From JAAYEA01 sp012689325 (lineage in GTDB: Bacteria > Chloroflexota > Anaerolineae > JAAYEA01), in contig DAITVZ010000078.1 in NCBI GenBank assembly GCA_036841525.1, positions 1-19,062 of the forward strand: a stretch of 19,062 nt of DNA. Direction: 5' to 3'. The position numbers and the translations under genes are program-made. Below are positions 1-7,689 of this stretch, one piece after another. Position 1 is the stretch's first letter. Every line of letters starts with the position of its first letter. The notes below the pieces were generated by a model. That model did no database searches, was not told the origin of the DNA, and saw only the letters and a list, made by a program, of their open reading frames with translations.

Positions 1-59
1 CCCCTGTACAGGATAGCCGCTATTCTACCTCACTTTTAATGCAATCGCCCTGCCCCCGT

Positions 60-87
60 TTGCCAACGGGCGCGGTTCGTGTACAAT
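60..87 (+). promoter_or_regulatory. sigma70-like promoter of the permease operon
   Basis: TTGCCA at 60-65 and TACAAT at 82-87 are separated by 16 bases, just upstream of the permease gene. The -35 lies inside a small hairpin (CCCGTT at 55-60, loop TGCC, AACGGG at 65-70), which could be an operator or the end of an upstream terminator. No start-site data are available; the call rests on match and position. Confidence 0.5.
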
Positions 88-110
88 GCGCCTAGAACCT
101 CAAGGGAGAC

Positions 111-1013
111 GTGTTGACGATGCTAGAATCGCTCGCCTGGTGGGCCTGGCCGCTGATCATGCTGGCCTTCACCTTTCTCATCGGCCTCATCTCGCCCATG
201 TCCGGCGTGGGCGGCGGGGTGCTCTTTGTGCCGCTGACCACCGCCTTTTTCCCCTTCAGCGTGGACTTTGTCCGGGGCGCCGGGCTGATGGTGGCCCTCT
301 CCAGCGCCCTGGCCTCCTCCCCGCAGCTCATCCGCAGCGGCCTGGCCAGCCTCAAGATCACTGCCCCCACCGTCACGGTCTCGATGGTCACCTCGGTGCT
401 GGGCGGCGCCGCGGGCCTCTGGATCACCAAGCAGTTCGCCGACGGGCAATATTATGTCACCATCGCCTTGGGCGTGATCCTACTCTTTGTCCTGGTGGTG
501 ATGGCCCTCTCCAAGCGGGTCGAGTACCCCGACGTCCAGGTGCAGGGCCCTTTCGCGGCGGGCCTGGGGTTGGAGGGCTGCTGGTACGAGCCGACCCAGG
601 GCAAGTTGGTCCACTACAAGTGCACGCACTTGCGCTGGGGGGTGCCCGCCTTTGCCCTCACCGGTTTCATCGCCGGCATGTTCGGGATGGGCTCCGGCTG
701 GGCCAACGTGCCGATCCTCAACCTGATCATGGGCGCGCCGATCAAAGTGGCCACGTCCACCAGCATGCTCATCATCGCGGTGAACACGCCCGCCGCGGCC
801 TGGGTCTATCTCGCCAACGGCGCGATCCTGCCGATGATCGTCGTCCCCGCCGTGGTGGGCATCAGCCTCGGCGCGCGCATCGGCGCCAAGCTCGCGCTGC
901 GCGCCAAGCCCAAGATGGTGCGCCACATGGTGATGGGCATCCTGCTCGTCTCCGGGGTGCTCAACATCGTCAAGGGCTTGGGCGGCCTCGGCGTCATCCC
1001 CAAGGGATTGTGA
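111..1013 (+). CDS. TauE/SafE-family sulfite/anion permease
   Basis: This is a polytopic inner-membrane protein of about 300 residues, the usual size of the TauE/SafE (formerly DUF81) family, whose members export sulfite, sulfoacetate or other organosulfur anions. Two family half-repeats are visible: ISPMSGVGGG near residues 26-35 and IAGMFGMGSG near residues 187-196. They sit at the ends of two groups of hydrophobic helices. The halves are joined by a hydrophilic loop containing Trp, Tyr and two Cys (about residues 155-180). The start is ambiguous. GTG 111, TTG 114 and ATG 120 are in frame downstream of AAGGGAG (102-108); spacing favours TTG 114 or ATG 120, and the longest version is given. 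The next gene begins 7 bases after the stop, so the two form an operon. The transported anion cannot be read from the sequence. Confidence 0.85.
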   Translation: MLTMLESLAWWAWPLIMLAFTFLIGLISPMSGVGGGVLFVPLTTAFFPFSVDFVRGAGLMVALSSALASSPQLIRSGLASLKITAPTVTVSMVTSVLGGAAGLWITKQFADGQYYVTIALGVILLFVLVVMALSKRVEYPDVQVQGPFAAGLGLEGCWYEPTQGKLVHYKCTHLRWGVPAFALTGFIAGMFGMGSGWANVPILNLIMGAPIKVATSTSMLIIAVNTPAAAWVYLANGAILPMIVVPAVVGISLGARIGAKLALRAKPKMVRHMVMGILLVSGVLNIVKGLGGLGVIPKGL

Positions 1014-1020
1014 GGCAAGC

Positions 1021-1428
1021 ATGGGCCACCACGAACACGACATCCCGCTGGACCCCTCCAGCGTCAAATTCGTCCGGGCGATGGAGGTTCTCACCATCAT
1101 CGGCATGACCATCGTCATCGGCGCCGGGTTGGCCTATTTCGCCGGCTGGGGGCAGTGCACCCCCTTCGAGACGGTCGTCGCCAACTGGCATCTCCCCGTC
1201 GCCGAGTACTGGGAGATGACGCGCGGCGCCGAGTCCCAGGGCTACGGCTGGATCATCCACAACCTGCGCTGCGCGGCCAGGGTCGTCCTGGTGGGCATGG
1301 CCGTGCTGATGACGGCGCCGCTGGTGGCGGTGCTGGCCATGCTGCCCACCAAGGGCATCTATCGCTGGTTCTATATCGTGCTCGCGCTCGAACTGATCGC
1401 CGCGTCGCTCATGCCGCTGCTGGAGTAG
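1021..1428 (+). CDS. small DUF1634-like membrane protein, permease partner
   Basis: The 135-residue protein has a short His-rich N-terminus (MGHHEHD) and three hydrophobic helices, at roughly residues 22-42, 80-105 and 112-132. A polar loop holding one Cys and several aromatic residues lies between the first two. GAGG at 1012-1015 precedes the ATG by 5 bases, and the gene follows the permease stop by 7 bases. Size, three-helix layout and place directly after a TauE/SafE permease fit the DUF1634 family, which is commonly paired with such permeases in archaea and Chloroflexota (established association, from memory). It probably acts as an accessory subunit. A profile search would settle the family; the membrane nature and operon link are clear. 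Confidence 0.65.
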   Translation: MGHHEHDIPLDPSSVKFVRAMEVLTIIGMTIVIGAGLAYFAGWGQCTPFETVVANWHLPVAEYWEMTRGAESQGYGWIIHNLRCAARVVLVGMAVLMTAPLVAVLAMLPTKGIYRWFYIVLALELIAASLMPLLE

Positions 1429-1429
1429 C

Positions 1430-1505
1430 GCGTATGGCGTATCGCCCATCGCGTATCGCCTATCGCGTATCTCTCCTACGATAAGCGATTTGCGATGAGC
1501 GATTT
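1430..1505. repeat. intergenic micro-repeat cluster (GCGTATCGCC units)
   Basis: Two tandem 14-base units, at 1437-1450 and 1451-1464, differ at one base (GCGTATCGCCCATC and GCGTATCGCCTATC). They are flanked by partial copies GCGTATG (1430-1436) and GCGTATC (1465-1471). A second short direct repeat, GCGATTT, occurs further on. The cluster fills the spacer between the permease operon and the VOC gene. No coding function is evident. Confidence 0.6.
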
Positions 1506-1541
1506 ATGACACGCCCACACACTGAGGAGGCCAAACCACCC

Positions 1542-1952
1542 ATGATCACCGGAATCGCCCACATCTGCTTCACCGTCTCGGACCTGGACCGGTCCATCAA
1601 GTTCTACCAGGAAGGGCTCGGCTTCACCCACGCTTTCGACTTTGTCCGCGACACCGGCGAGCGCCACGGCTGCTACCTGCACATCGGCGGGCGCAACTTT
1701 ATCGAGATGTTCGTCGGCCCGGTGGACCCGCCGGTCAAGGGCCAGGCCTACCGCCACTTTTGCCTGGAGGTGGACGACATCCAGGCCACCGTGGCGGAGC
1801 TGCGCGCCAAGGGCATCGAATGCAGCGAGATCAAACTCGGCAAGGACCAGTCGTATCAGTCCTGGGTCACCGACCCCGACGGCAACCGCATCGAGCTGCA
1901 CGACTATACGCCGCAGTCCTGGCAAGGGCCGGCGCTGGTGGAGCGGGGATAG
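1542..1952 (+). CDS. VOC-superfamily (glyoxalase I-like) metalloprotein
   Basis: This 136-residue single-gene protein has two beta-alpha-beta-beta-beta modules of the vicinal oxygen chelate fold. The four expected metal ligands are visible: His in GIAHICF (module 1 start), Glu in NFIEMFVG, His in AYRHFCLEV and Glu in NRIELHDY. The motif WVTDPDGNRIEL is typical of the lactoylglutathione lyase/methylmalonyl-CoA epimerase branch. The ATG at 1542 is chosen because GAGGAGG at 1524-1530 lies 11 bases upstream and the fold starts immediately; an upstream in-frame ATG at 1506 has no ribosome site and would add non-conserved residues. It stands alone between two spacers and ends before a hairpin. The substrate is unknown: methylglyoxal detoxification is the default guess, but epimerase or dioxygenase roles are possible. 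Confidence 0.85.
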   Translation: MITGIAHICFTVSDLDRSIKFYQEGLGFTHAFDFVRDTGERHGCYLHIGGRNFIEMFVGPVDPPVKGQAYRHFCLEVDDIQATVAELRAKGIECSEIKLGKDQSYQSWVTDPDGNRIELHDYTPQSWQGPALVERG

Positions 1953-1961
1953 GTGTAAGCC

Positions 1962-2000
1962 AGACCTCTGAGGTCTCGGAAGACCTCAGAGGTCTCTTTT
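1962..2000 (+). terminator. rho-independent terminator-like hairpin
   Basis: A perfect 15-base inverted repeat, AGACCTCTGAGGTCT (1962-1976) and AGACCTCAGAGGTCT (1981-1995), has a CGGA loop and is followed by CTTTT. It lies 10 bases after the VOC stop. Each arm is itself a palindrome around one central base, so alternative small hairpins are possible. Confidence 0.75.
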
Positions 2001-2089
2001 CGCCGCGGCGGGACCGTCCAGAACCCGTCAGGTCATGGTCCTTCGACCTTCGACGTTGGACGTCCTTCCTGCAACCTGCCACTGGCCTC

Positions 2090-2118
2090 TTGCCACTGCA
2101 CCCCTTCCCGCGTATAAT
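2090..2118 (+). promoter_or_regulatory. sigma70-like promoter of the glycyl radical enzyme
   Basis: TTGCCA at 2090-2095 and a consensus TATAAT at 2113-2118 are spaced by 17 bases. Transcription would start near 2125, about 35 bases before the gene. Upstream (about 2038-2098) lies a low-complexity stretch with repeated CTTCGAC and TGCCACTG words. Confidence 0.65.
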
Positions 2119-2159
2119 CTCCCCAGAAGACACCACTATCCCCCTGGGGAGAACGACCC

Positions 2160-4526
2160 ATGACCATGACCGATCGCGTCGTGCGACTGCGCCAACAGAG
2201 CCTCGAGGCCGTGCCGGCCCTGTCCTCCGAGCGCGCCGAGCTGATGACCGAGTTCGACCAGCAGGCGGGCGAGATGCCGGCACCTGTGCGTCGCGCCCGC
2301 GCCCTGGCCTACCTGATGGAGCGCAAAGCGGTCTGCATCCTGCCCGGCGAGCTGATCGTCGGGGAAAAGGGCCCCGCGCCCAAGGCCACGCCCACCTATC
2401 CCGAGCTCTGCTGCCACACCCTGCAAGACCTCGACATCCTCGACGGCCGGCCCAAGATCCCCTTCCGCGTCTCCCCCGCGGCCCGCCAGGCCTACGCGGG
2501 GCGGATCATCCCCCACTGGCGCGGGCGCACCATGCGCGAGGCGATCTTTGCCGAGATGGCGCCGGAGTGGCTCGCCGCCTACGAGGCCGGCATCTTTACC
2601 GAGTTCATGGAGCAGCGCTCCCCCGGCCACACCACCCTGGACGACAAGATCTACCGCCGCGGCCTGCTGGACCTCATCGCCGATATGGAGGCCGAGCTGG
2701 CCAGGCGAGACGGGCAGCCGGGCCAGGCCATCCAGGCCCAGCGCGACGAGCTCCAGGCCATGCGCATCGCCGCCCAGGCGGTCATCCGCTTCGCCGAGCG
2801 CCACGCCGAGCTGGCCGACCAGATCGCCGCCGCGGAGCCCGACCCGCGCCGCGCCGCCGAACTGCGCCGCATCGCCGAGGTCTGCCGCCGCGTCCCCGCC
2901 CGCGCCCCGCGCGACTTTTGGGAGGCGCTGCAAGCCTATTGGTTCGTCCACCTGGGCGTCACCATCGAGATGAACCCCTGGGACGCCTTCAATCCCGGGC
3001 GGCTGGACCAGCACCTGGCGCCCTTTTACCAGCGCGGCCTGGCCGACGGCACGCTCACCCGCGAGTCGGCGGAAGAGCTGCTGCAATGCTTCTGGATCAA
3101 GTTCAACAACCAGCCCGCCCCGCCCAAGGTCGGCGTCACCGCCGCCGAGAGCGGCACCTACACCGATTTCGCCCAGATCAACGTGGGCGGCTTGCGCACC
3201 GACGGCGCCGATGGCGTCAACGAGGTCTCTTTCCTGCTGCTGGACGTCATCCAGGAGATGCGCCTCCTGCAGCCCTCCTCCTCCATCCAGGTCAGCGCGG
3301 CCAACCCCGACGCCTTTATCCGGCGCGCCGGGGAGATCATCCGCACCGGCTTTGGCCAGCCGTCGGTCTTCAACACCGAGGCCACCATCGCCGAGCTGTT
3401 GCGCCACGGCAAGTCGCTCGCCGACGCCCGCGACGGCGGCACCTCCGGCTGCGTGGAGGTGGGCGCCTTTGGCAAGGAGAACTATAACCTCACCGGCTAC
3501 TTCAACCTGCCCAAGGTGCTCGAGATCACCCTGCATAACGGCGTGGATCCCCGCACGGGCCAGCGCATCGGCCTGGAGACCGGCGATCCGGCGGCGTGGG
3601 CGAGCTTTGACGAACTCTTTGCCGCCTATACCCGCCAGCTCGACCATTTCCTGCAGATCAAGCTGCGCGGCAACGACGTCATCGAGCAGCTCTACGCGAG
3701 CCGCATGCCGGCGCCCTTTCTCTCGGTCCTCATCTCGGACTGCATCGCGCGCGGCGTGGACTATCACGCCGGCGGGGCGCGCTACAACACTTCGTACATC
3801 CAGGGCGTGGGGCTGGGGACCATCACCGACGCCCTGGCCGCGCTCAAGTCGCAGGTCTATGAGCAGCGCGCGCTTGCCATGCCCGAGCTGCTGGCCGCGC
3901 TGCGCGACGATTTCGCCGGCTGGGAGCGCCAGCGCCAGTTGCTGCTCAACCGCGCGCCGAAATACGGCAACGACGATGACGCCGCCGACGAGATCATGCG
4001 CCGCGTCTTTGAGGCCTATTACTCTGCCATCGACGGGCGACCCAACACCAAGGGCGGCCATTACCACATCGACCTCCTGCCCACCACCTGCCACGTCTAT
4101 TTCGGCTCGGTGCTGGGCGCCACCCCCGACGGCCGTCGCGCCTGGACCCCCGTCTCGGAGGGGATCTCGCCGGTGCAGGGCGCCGATCGCCACGGCCCCA
4201 CCGCCGTGATCAAGTCCGCCGCCAAGATGGACCACCTGCGCACCGGCGGCACGCTGCTCAACCAAAAGTTCACGCCGCGCCTGCTGGGCGACGACAACGG
4301 CCTGGACCAGCTCGTGCACCTCATCCGCGCCTACTTTGGGATGAAGGGCCACCACATCCAGTTCAACGTGGTGGACGCGGCCACCCTCCGCGCCGCCCAG
4401 GCCAACCCCGCCGCCTACCGCGACCTGATCGTCCGCGTGGCGGGCTACAGCGACTATTTCTGCGACCTGGGCCCCGCGCTGCAAGAGGAGATCATCGCCC
4501 GCACCGAGCACCAGTCGTTCGGGTAG
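2160..4526 (+). CDS. hypD: glycyl radical enzyme, trans-4-hydroxy-L-proline dehydratase-like
   Basis: At 788 residues, this oxygen-sensitive radical enzyme of the PFL2/dehydratase branch has the thiyl Cys431 in SGCVEV (with Glu433) and the glycyl radical Gly762 in RVAGYSDYF near the C-terminus. Compared from memory with Clostridioides difficile HypD (about 789 residues), the residues corresponding to Asp278, Ser334, Phe340, Cys434, Glu436, Tyr450 and Gly765 are all present with a constant offset of three: Asp275, Ser331, Phe337, Cys431, Glu433, Tyr447 and Gly762. HypD dehydrates trans-4-hydroxy-L-proline to pyrroline-5-carboxylate, which ProC reduces to proline. The start has GGGGAG at 2146-2151; an alternative ATG lies at 2166. 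No radical-SAM activase or proC is adjacent, which is unusual. The enzyme class is certain; the exact substrate is likely but unproven. Confidence 0.85.
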   Translation: MTMTDRVVRLRQQSLEAVPALSSERAELMTEFDQQAGEMPAPVRRARALAYLMERKAVCILPGELIVGEKGPAPKATPTYPELCCHTLQDLDILDGRPKIPFRVSPAARQAYAGRIIPHWRGRTMREAIFAEMAPEWLAAYEAGIFTEFMEQRSPGHTTLDDKIYRRGLLDLIADMEAELARRDGQPGQAIQAQRDELQAMRIAAQAVIRFAERHAELADQIAAAEPDPRRAAELRRIAEVCRRVPARAPRDFWEALQAYWFVHLGVTIEMNPWDAFNPGRLDQHLAPFYQRGLADGTLTRESAEELLQCFWIKFNNQPAPPKVGVTAAESGTYTDFAQINVGGLRTDGADGVNEVSFLLLDVIQEMRLLQPSSSIQVSAANPDAFIRRAGEIIRTGFGQPSVFNTEATIAELLRHGKSLADARDGGTSGCVEVGAFGKENYNLTGYFNLPKVLEITLHNGVDPRTGQRIGLETGDPAAWASFDELFAAYTRQLDHFLQIKLRGNDVIEQLYASRMPAPFLSVLISDCIARGVDYHAGGARYNTSYIQGVGLGTITDALAALKSQVYEQRALAMPELLAALRDDFAGWERQRQLLLNRAPKYGNDDDAADEIMRRVFEAYYSAIDGRPNTKGGHYHIDLLPTTCHVYFGSVLGATPDGRRAWTPVSEGISPVQGADRHGPTAVIKSAAKMDHLRTGGTLLNQKFTPRLLGDDNGLDQLVHLIRAYFGMKGHHIQFNVVDAATLRAAQANPAAYRDLIVRVAGYSDYFCDLGPALQEEIIARTEHQSFG

Positions 4527-4558
4527 GAGCCGCGCCAGGATGCCGCCCGCCGACCAAG

Positions 4559-4605
4559 AGCGCCGGGCCTGCCGCTGCGAGCGGGCAGACCCGGCGCTTT
4601 CGTTT
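4559..4605. terminator. bidirectional terminator between convergent genes
   Basis: AGCGCCGGG (4559-4567) pairs with CCCGGCGCT (4590-4598), and inside them CTGCC (4569-4573) pairs with GGCAG (4584-4588). A T-rich tract follows on the plus strand. The hairpin sits between the stop of the glycyl radical enzyme and the end of the convergent propeller gene, so it can serve both. Confidence 0.7.
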
Positions 4606-4637
4606 GCTTCGCTATGGCAAGAGGCCGCAGATGGCGC

Positions 4638-5957
4638 CTACCGCTTCAGGAACCACGCCTTCCAGCGGTTCGCAAAGACGAACTCGTCCACGCCATCCCC
4701 GTCCACGTCGTCGATGGTGAGGCCAAAGCCCGCGCCGTGGTCCATCTTGAGCCGCGGGTCGATCCCCCACCGGGTCACGTCCAGGCTCGCCTCCAGGAAC
4801 GGGAAGGTATAAAGCACGCGCCCCTCCCCGTCCAGGATGAACGGCTCGAACCCCGCATTGCCTTGGATTGGCAAGCCCTCGTAGCCCAACTCCGCCGCGC
4901 GCTGCACCAGCGCCGTCTCGATGGCCGCTGGCAGTCGTCCCGGCCCCGGCTTGTGCAGGATCAGATCCAGCCCGCCTGGCTCCGGGTTGGGCAGCGTCTC
5001 CGAATAGCCGTTGCACGGGAAATCCCACAGCGTCCGGCCGTGGCAATCCATCATCACGGCGCCGCCATGGGTCGCCCGGTTGTTCATGAAAATCTGGTAC
5101 CCTGGCTCCCCTGCCACAAAGCGCCCGATGCTGGTCGTCTGCGGATGAGGAAAGTCGGTGCGGTGCAGCAGCATCTCGCCGCGCCCGTTGACGATGATGA
5201 AATCCTCATTGTCGGTGCAATAGACCACCTCTTCCACGCCATCCCCGTCGAGATCCTGCACGGCGATGTGGTCAGCATGGGAAGGCCACTCGTGGGACCA
5301 CAGCACCCGGCCATCGTCGTCGATCAGCCGATAGCCTTCCAGGATCTCGTCCTTGCCGTCGCCGTCCACGTCGCGAAAGACCAGGGCGTGGCCATTCCCG
5401 CCGGTGGTGTCTTGCCAGAGCAGGTTGAGGTCCGCGTCGTAGGCGAGCAGCGGGCGGCCATAGCCGTAAGGGCTCGTGCCGATGGATTTGAGGATGATGT
5501 TGCACCCCGCCGCGCCCAGCCCCTGGAAGCCGATGATGCTGATGGCGTCGGTGATGAGCGGGATGCTCCGCAGGTGCGCGCCGGTGGCCGCGTCCAGCAT
5601 GTGCAGCTCCCCGCGGAATATGTAAACCAGCTCGAGCCTGCCGTCGCCGTTGATGTCGCGGATCGCCGTCATCTGGTTGCCGCCGTGGGTGTTATAGGGC
5701 CTCTCCTGGGTCCAGGGCTTCCCCCGCTGCCAAAGGATTCGCCCGTCCTGCTTCATGCAGGTGAGCTGCAGCAAGTATTGGTTTTCGTCAGTGATGTAGC
5801 CGTGGCCGGAGGTCTTGTACGCATCCGAGTCGAACATCCCGCCGCTCTGCCGCCAGACGATCTCTTTCTGGCCGTCGCCGTCCACGTCGGCGAATTTCAG
5901 CCACTCGCCTCCGTTCTGGCCCACCTCCAGCACCTTGACGATACGATAGTCGAACAT
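4638..5957 (-). CDS. beta-propeller protein, rhamnogalacturonan lyase (PL11)-like
   Basis: The 439-residue protein has at least five calcium-loop motifs of the form D-x-D/N-G-D-G-x-x-E, starting near residues 24, 101, 196, 235 and 417, spaced as in FG-GAP/VCBS-type propellers. The stretch DEILEGYRLIDDDGRVLW followed by HADHIAVQDLDGDG resembles the propeller of family 11 rhamnogalacturonan lyases, where similar Asp-rich loops bind calcium and polysaccharide (family knowledge). No signal peptide or TM segment is visible: the protein begins MFDYRIVKV. The ATG is supported by GGGGAGG a few bases upstream and by a -10 at 5987-5992. Lyase activity is not proven because the catalytic residues cannot be identified by eye. 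It is a single-gene unit ending at the shared terminator. Confidence 0.65.
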   Translation of the reverse strand: MFDYRIVKVLEVGQNGGEWLKFADVDGDGQKEIVWRQSGGMFDSDAYKTSGHGYITDENQYLLQLTCMKQDGRILWQRGKPWTQERPYNTHGGNQMTAIRDINGDGRLELVYIFRGELHMLDAATGAHLRSIPLITDAISIIGFQGLGAAGCNIILKSIGTSPYGYGRPLLAYDADLNLLWQDTTGGNGHALVFRDVDGDGKDEILEGYRLIDDDGRVLWSHEWPSHADHIAVQDLDGDGVEEVVYCTDNEDFIIVNGRGEMLLHRTDFPHPQTTSIGRFVAGEPGYQIFMNNRATHGGAVMMDCHGRTLWDFPCNGYSETLPNPEPGGLDLILHKPGPGRLPAAIETALVQRAAELGYEGLPIQGNAGFEPFILDGEGRVLYTFPFLEASLDVTRWGIDPRLKMDHGAGFGLTIDDVDGDGVDEFVFANRWKAWFLKR

Positions 5958-5986
5958 GAAGCGCCTCCCCGAATGTGGTGACGGGC

Positions 5987-5992
5987 ATTATA
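5987..5992 (-). promoter_or_regulatory. -10 element for the propeller gene
   Basis: On the minus strand a consensus TATAAT lies about 30 bases upstream of the ATG. No good -35 is found at 16-18 bases, so the promoter is partial or needs an activator. The remaining 5993-6142 spacer shows only GC-rich dyads. Confidence 0.4.
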
Positions 5993-6142
5993 GCCGCTTT
6001 TCGCCATCCGGCACGCGGGAAAAAGGAGGAGGCAAGGGCGCTGGTCGAGGGCGCACCTTGCCTCGCATGGGAAGGAAGGAACCAGGTCGGGCCCGCAGAG
6101 GGGTACGCCCGCGATCATCGGGCGCGTCGGGCCAGCCTTGGC

Positions 6143-7684
6143 TCACTGGCTTGCATAGATCAAGACGTCGGGAAAGGCCGCCAGATACTCTTGCGCGGTG
6201 AGCCCGTCGTATTTGGTCCCCCAGCGCGTCTCGAACTCCATGATGCCCACTGCGGCCCCCTCGAACAGCCGCTGGAACTCGGCGGTCTTGGCCAGCTTGG
6301 CGTTGCGCGCGCCATAGCCGTCAAAGATGGGCACCACCTGCCCGCCGTCGTAGGCGTACTGGAGCGCCCCCGCGTCGGGCACGGCGCTCAGGTCAAAGAT
6401 ATAGAAGGCGAACAGCCCAGGTTGCGTATAGCCCGCCTCCGCGCGCCGCCGAAAATACTCGGCGGCCACCTGGTTGAGCTGCGCCGCGCTCACGCGCCCG
6501 CCGTCGGTGTGCTCCAGGTCCCAGTCGAACCAGACGTTGGGCCGCAGGTACTGGTCCATCAGCCCGCGAAAGAGCGCCAGCGGGTCTTTGCCGCCGGTCT
6601 GCACGTCCAGCATGACGTAGGCGCCCCGCCGCTCCGCCTCGGCGATCAGGTGCTGCACATAGGCCCGGTCCAGCGGGCTGGCCCCGGCCATCACCACGTT
6701 GGGGTTCACCGCCACCACCGTCGGCCGGTCGCCGTTCCACCCGTCCACCCGCGCCGCGAACTGGCTCGCCGCGTGGATGCCGTGGTCCACGATGTCGGTC
6801 AGCCCCAGCGAGCCCCACTTGCCGCTGCGAGGCCGGCCATAGGTCAGCGCGATGGTCGCCCCCTCCAGGCTCGGCAGGGGCGTTCGCGCGCCATCGGGCA
6901 GCGGGAGGACGTGGACCGTCACCGCGCCCGCGTCGAGCTGCCAGCGCAGCTCCAGGTCCGCGCCCGTCGTGTTCTCCACGCGAAGGTCGTCTCGCCCCCA
7001 ATAGATGTTCACCGACTGGTCCAGCGGGTAGCCGGGGAACGGGGTGCGGTGCTGCCGGTAGGCGGTGGGCAGCCCAGCGGCCCGCGCCGCGGCGTTAAAG
7101 ACCGTCGCCAGCGCGCAGTGCCCCCCGGCCAGGATGCCGCTGGCCTGCTTGTACCCCGGCCCCTGCTGAAAGGTCTCGTTGAAACTCCAGGTGAACCCGG
7201 CGGGAACCAGGATATCGCCCTCGGCCACCACCTGCCGCAGCGCCTCCCAGTCCACGCCGCGCTGGCCGTCATAGACCTCGCCGGCGAGGGCGTGGCGGCG
7301 GACCAGCGCCCACCGCAGGTTGTCGGCCTCGTCCAGCGGCAGGCCGTTGGTCAGGGCCAGACTGGCGCGGCCCAGCGCCTCGCCGGGCGTCGACAGGCTC
7401 ACGGGCTGCCGCAGGGCGCTCGTCTGGCCCTTGGCCAGCGGCGCGGCCTCGCCAACGGCCGGGGCGTCGGCCTGCGCGGCGGACCGGCTGGCGCGGGTCG
7501 CGCTGGCCGGCGGGGCGGTCCAGCTCTTCCCCACCAGCAGCGCCCCCACGACCACCACCATCGTCACGATCCCCAACAGCACCGCCTTGAGCTCGGCGGG
7601 CAGCGCGGCCACCTGTGCCCATAGCTCCGCCACGGGCGCGCGCAGGTCGGGCGCCGGCTGGCGCAGAACGCTATCGCCTTCCAT
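6143..7684 (-). CDS. membrane-anchored VanW-domain protein with extra C-terminal domain
   Basis: This 513-residue protein has a short N-terminal region, one TM helix at about 34-52, an Ala/Pro/Ser-rich linker, a VanW-like domain at about 110-260 and a further C-terminal domain at about 290-513. The VanW signature is visible: WSFNETFQQGPGY, then AGGHCALATVFNAAARAAGLP with Cys190, then HRTPFPGYPLDQSV. The usual GGGVCQ is changed to AGGHCA. The C-terminal part looks like an alternating alpha/beta domain with many aromatic and acidic residues; I cannot assign it. By topology the domains should be extracytoplasmic. VanW proteins are associated with the cell envelope and glycopeptide resistance clusters, but their biochemical role is poorly defined. 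The start follows the upstream gene's stop by 5 bases with GGAGGG near, indicating translational coupling. Confidence 0.75.
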   Translation of the reverse strand: MEGDSVLRQPAPDLRAPVAELWAQVAALPAELKAVLLGIVTMVVVVGALLVGKSWTAPPASATRASRSAAQADAPAVGEAAPLAKGQTSALRQPVSLSTPGEALGRASLALTNGLPLDEADNLRWALVRRHALAGEVYDGQRGVDWEALRQVVAEGDILVPAGFTWSFNETFQQGPGYKQASGILAGGHCALATVFNAAARAAGLPTAYRQHRTPFPGYPLDQSVNIYWGRDDLRVENTTGADLELRWQLDAGAVTVHVLPLPDGARTPLPSLEGATIALTYGRPRSGKWGSLGLTDIVDHGIHAASQFAARVDGWNGDRPTVVAVNPNVVMAGASPLDRAYVQHLIAEAERRGAYVMLDVQTGGKDPLALFRGLMDQYLRPNVWFDWDLEHTDGGRVSAAQLNQVAAEYFRRRAEAGYTQPGLFAFYIFDLSAVPDAGALQYAYDGGQVVPIFDGYGARNAKLAKTAEFQRLFEGAAVGIMEFETRWGTKYDGLTAQEYLAAFPDVLIYASQ

Positions 7685-7689
7685 GCCGC

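Noticed and set aside
3..12. 10-base palindrome CCTGTACAGG at the window edge
   Set aside because: Short and isolated, with no promoter overlap; chance occurrence is likely.
2136..4511. 791-codon frame antisense to the glycyl radical enzyme
   Set aside because: It mirrors the codons of a highly conserved enzyme, shows no family motifs and has an Ala/Gly/Val/His-biased composition typical of GC-rich shadow frames.
4614..5981. 455-codon plus-strand frame over the propeller gene
   Set aside because: It is a shadow frame. The minus strand has five calcium-loop motifs, a ribosome site and a -10 element.
6106..6124. hairpin CGCCCG-N7-CGGGCG after the VanW gene
   Set aside because: The stem is short and no T-run follows on the minus strand, so it is not convincing as a terminator in such GC-rich DNA.
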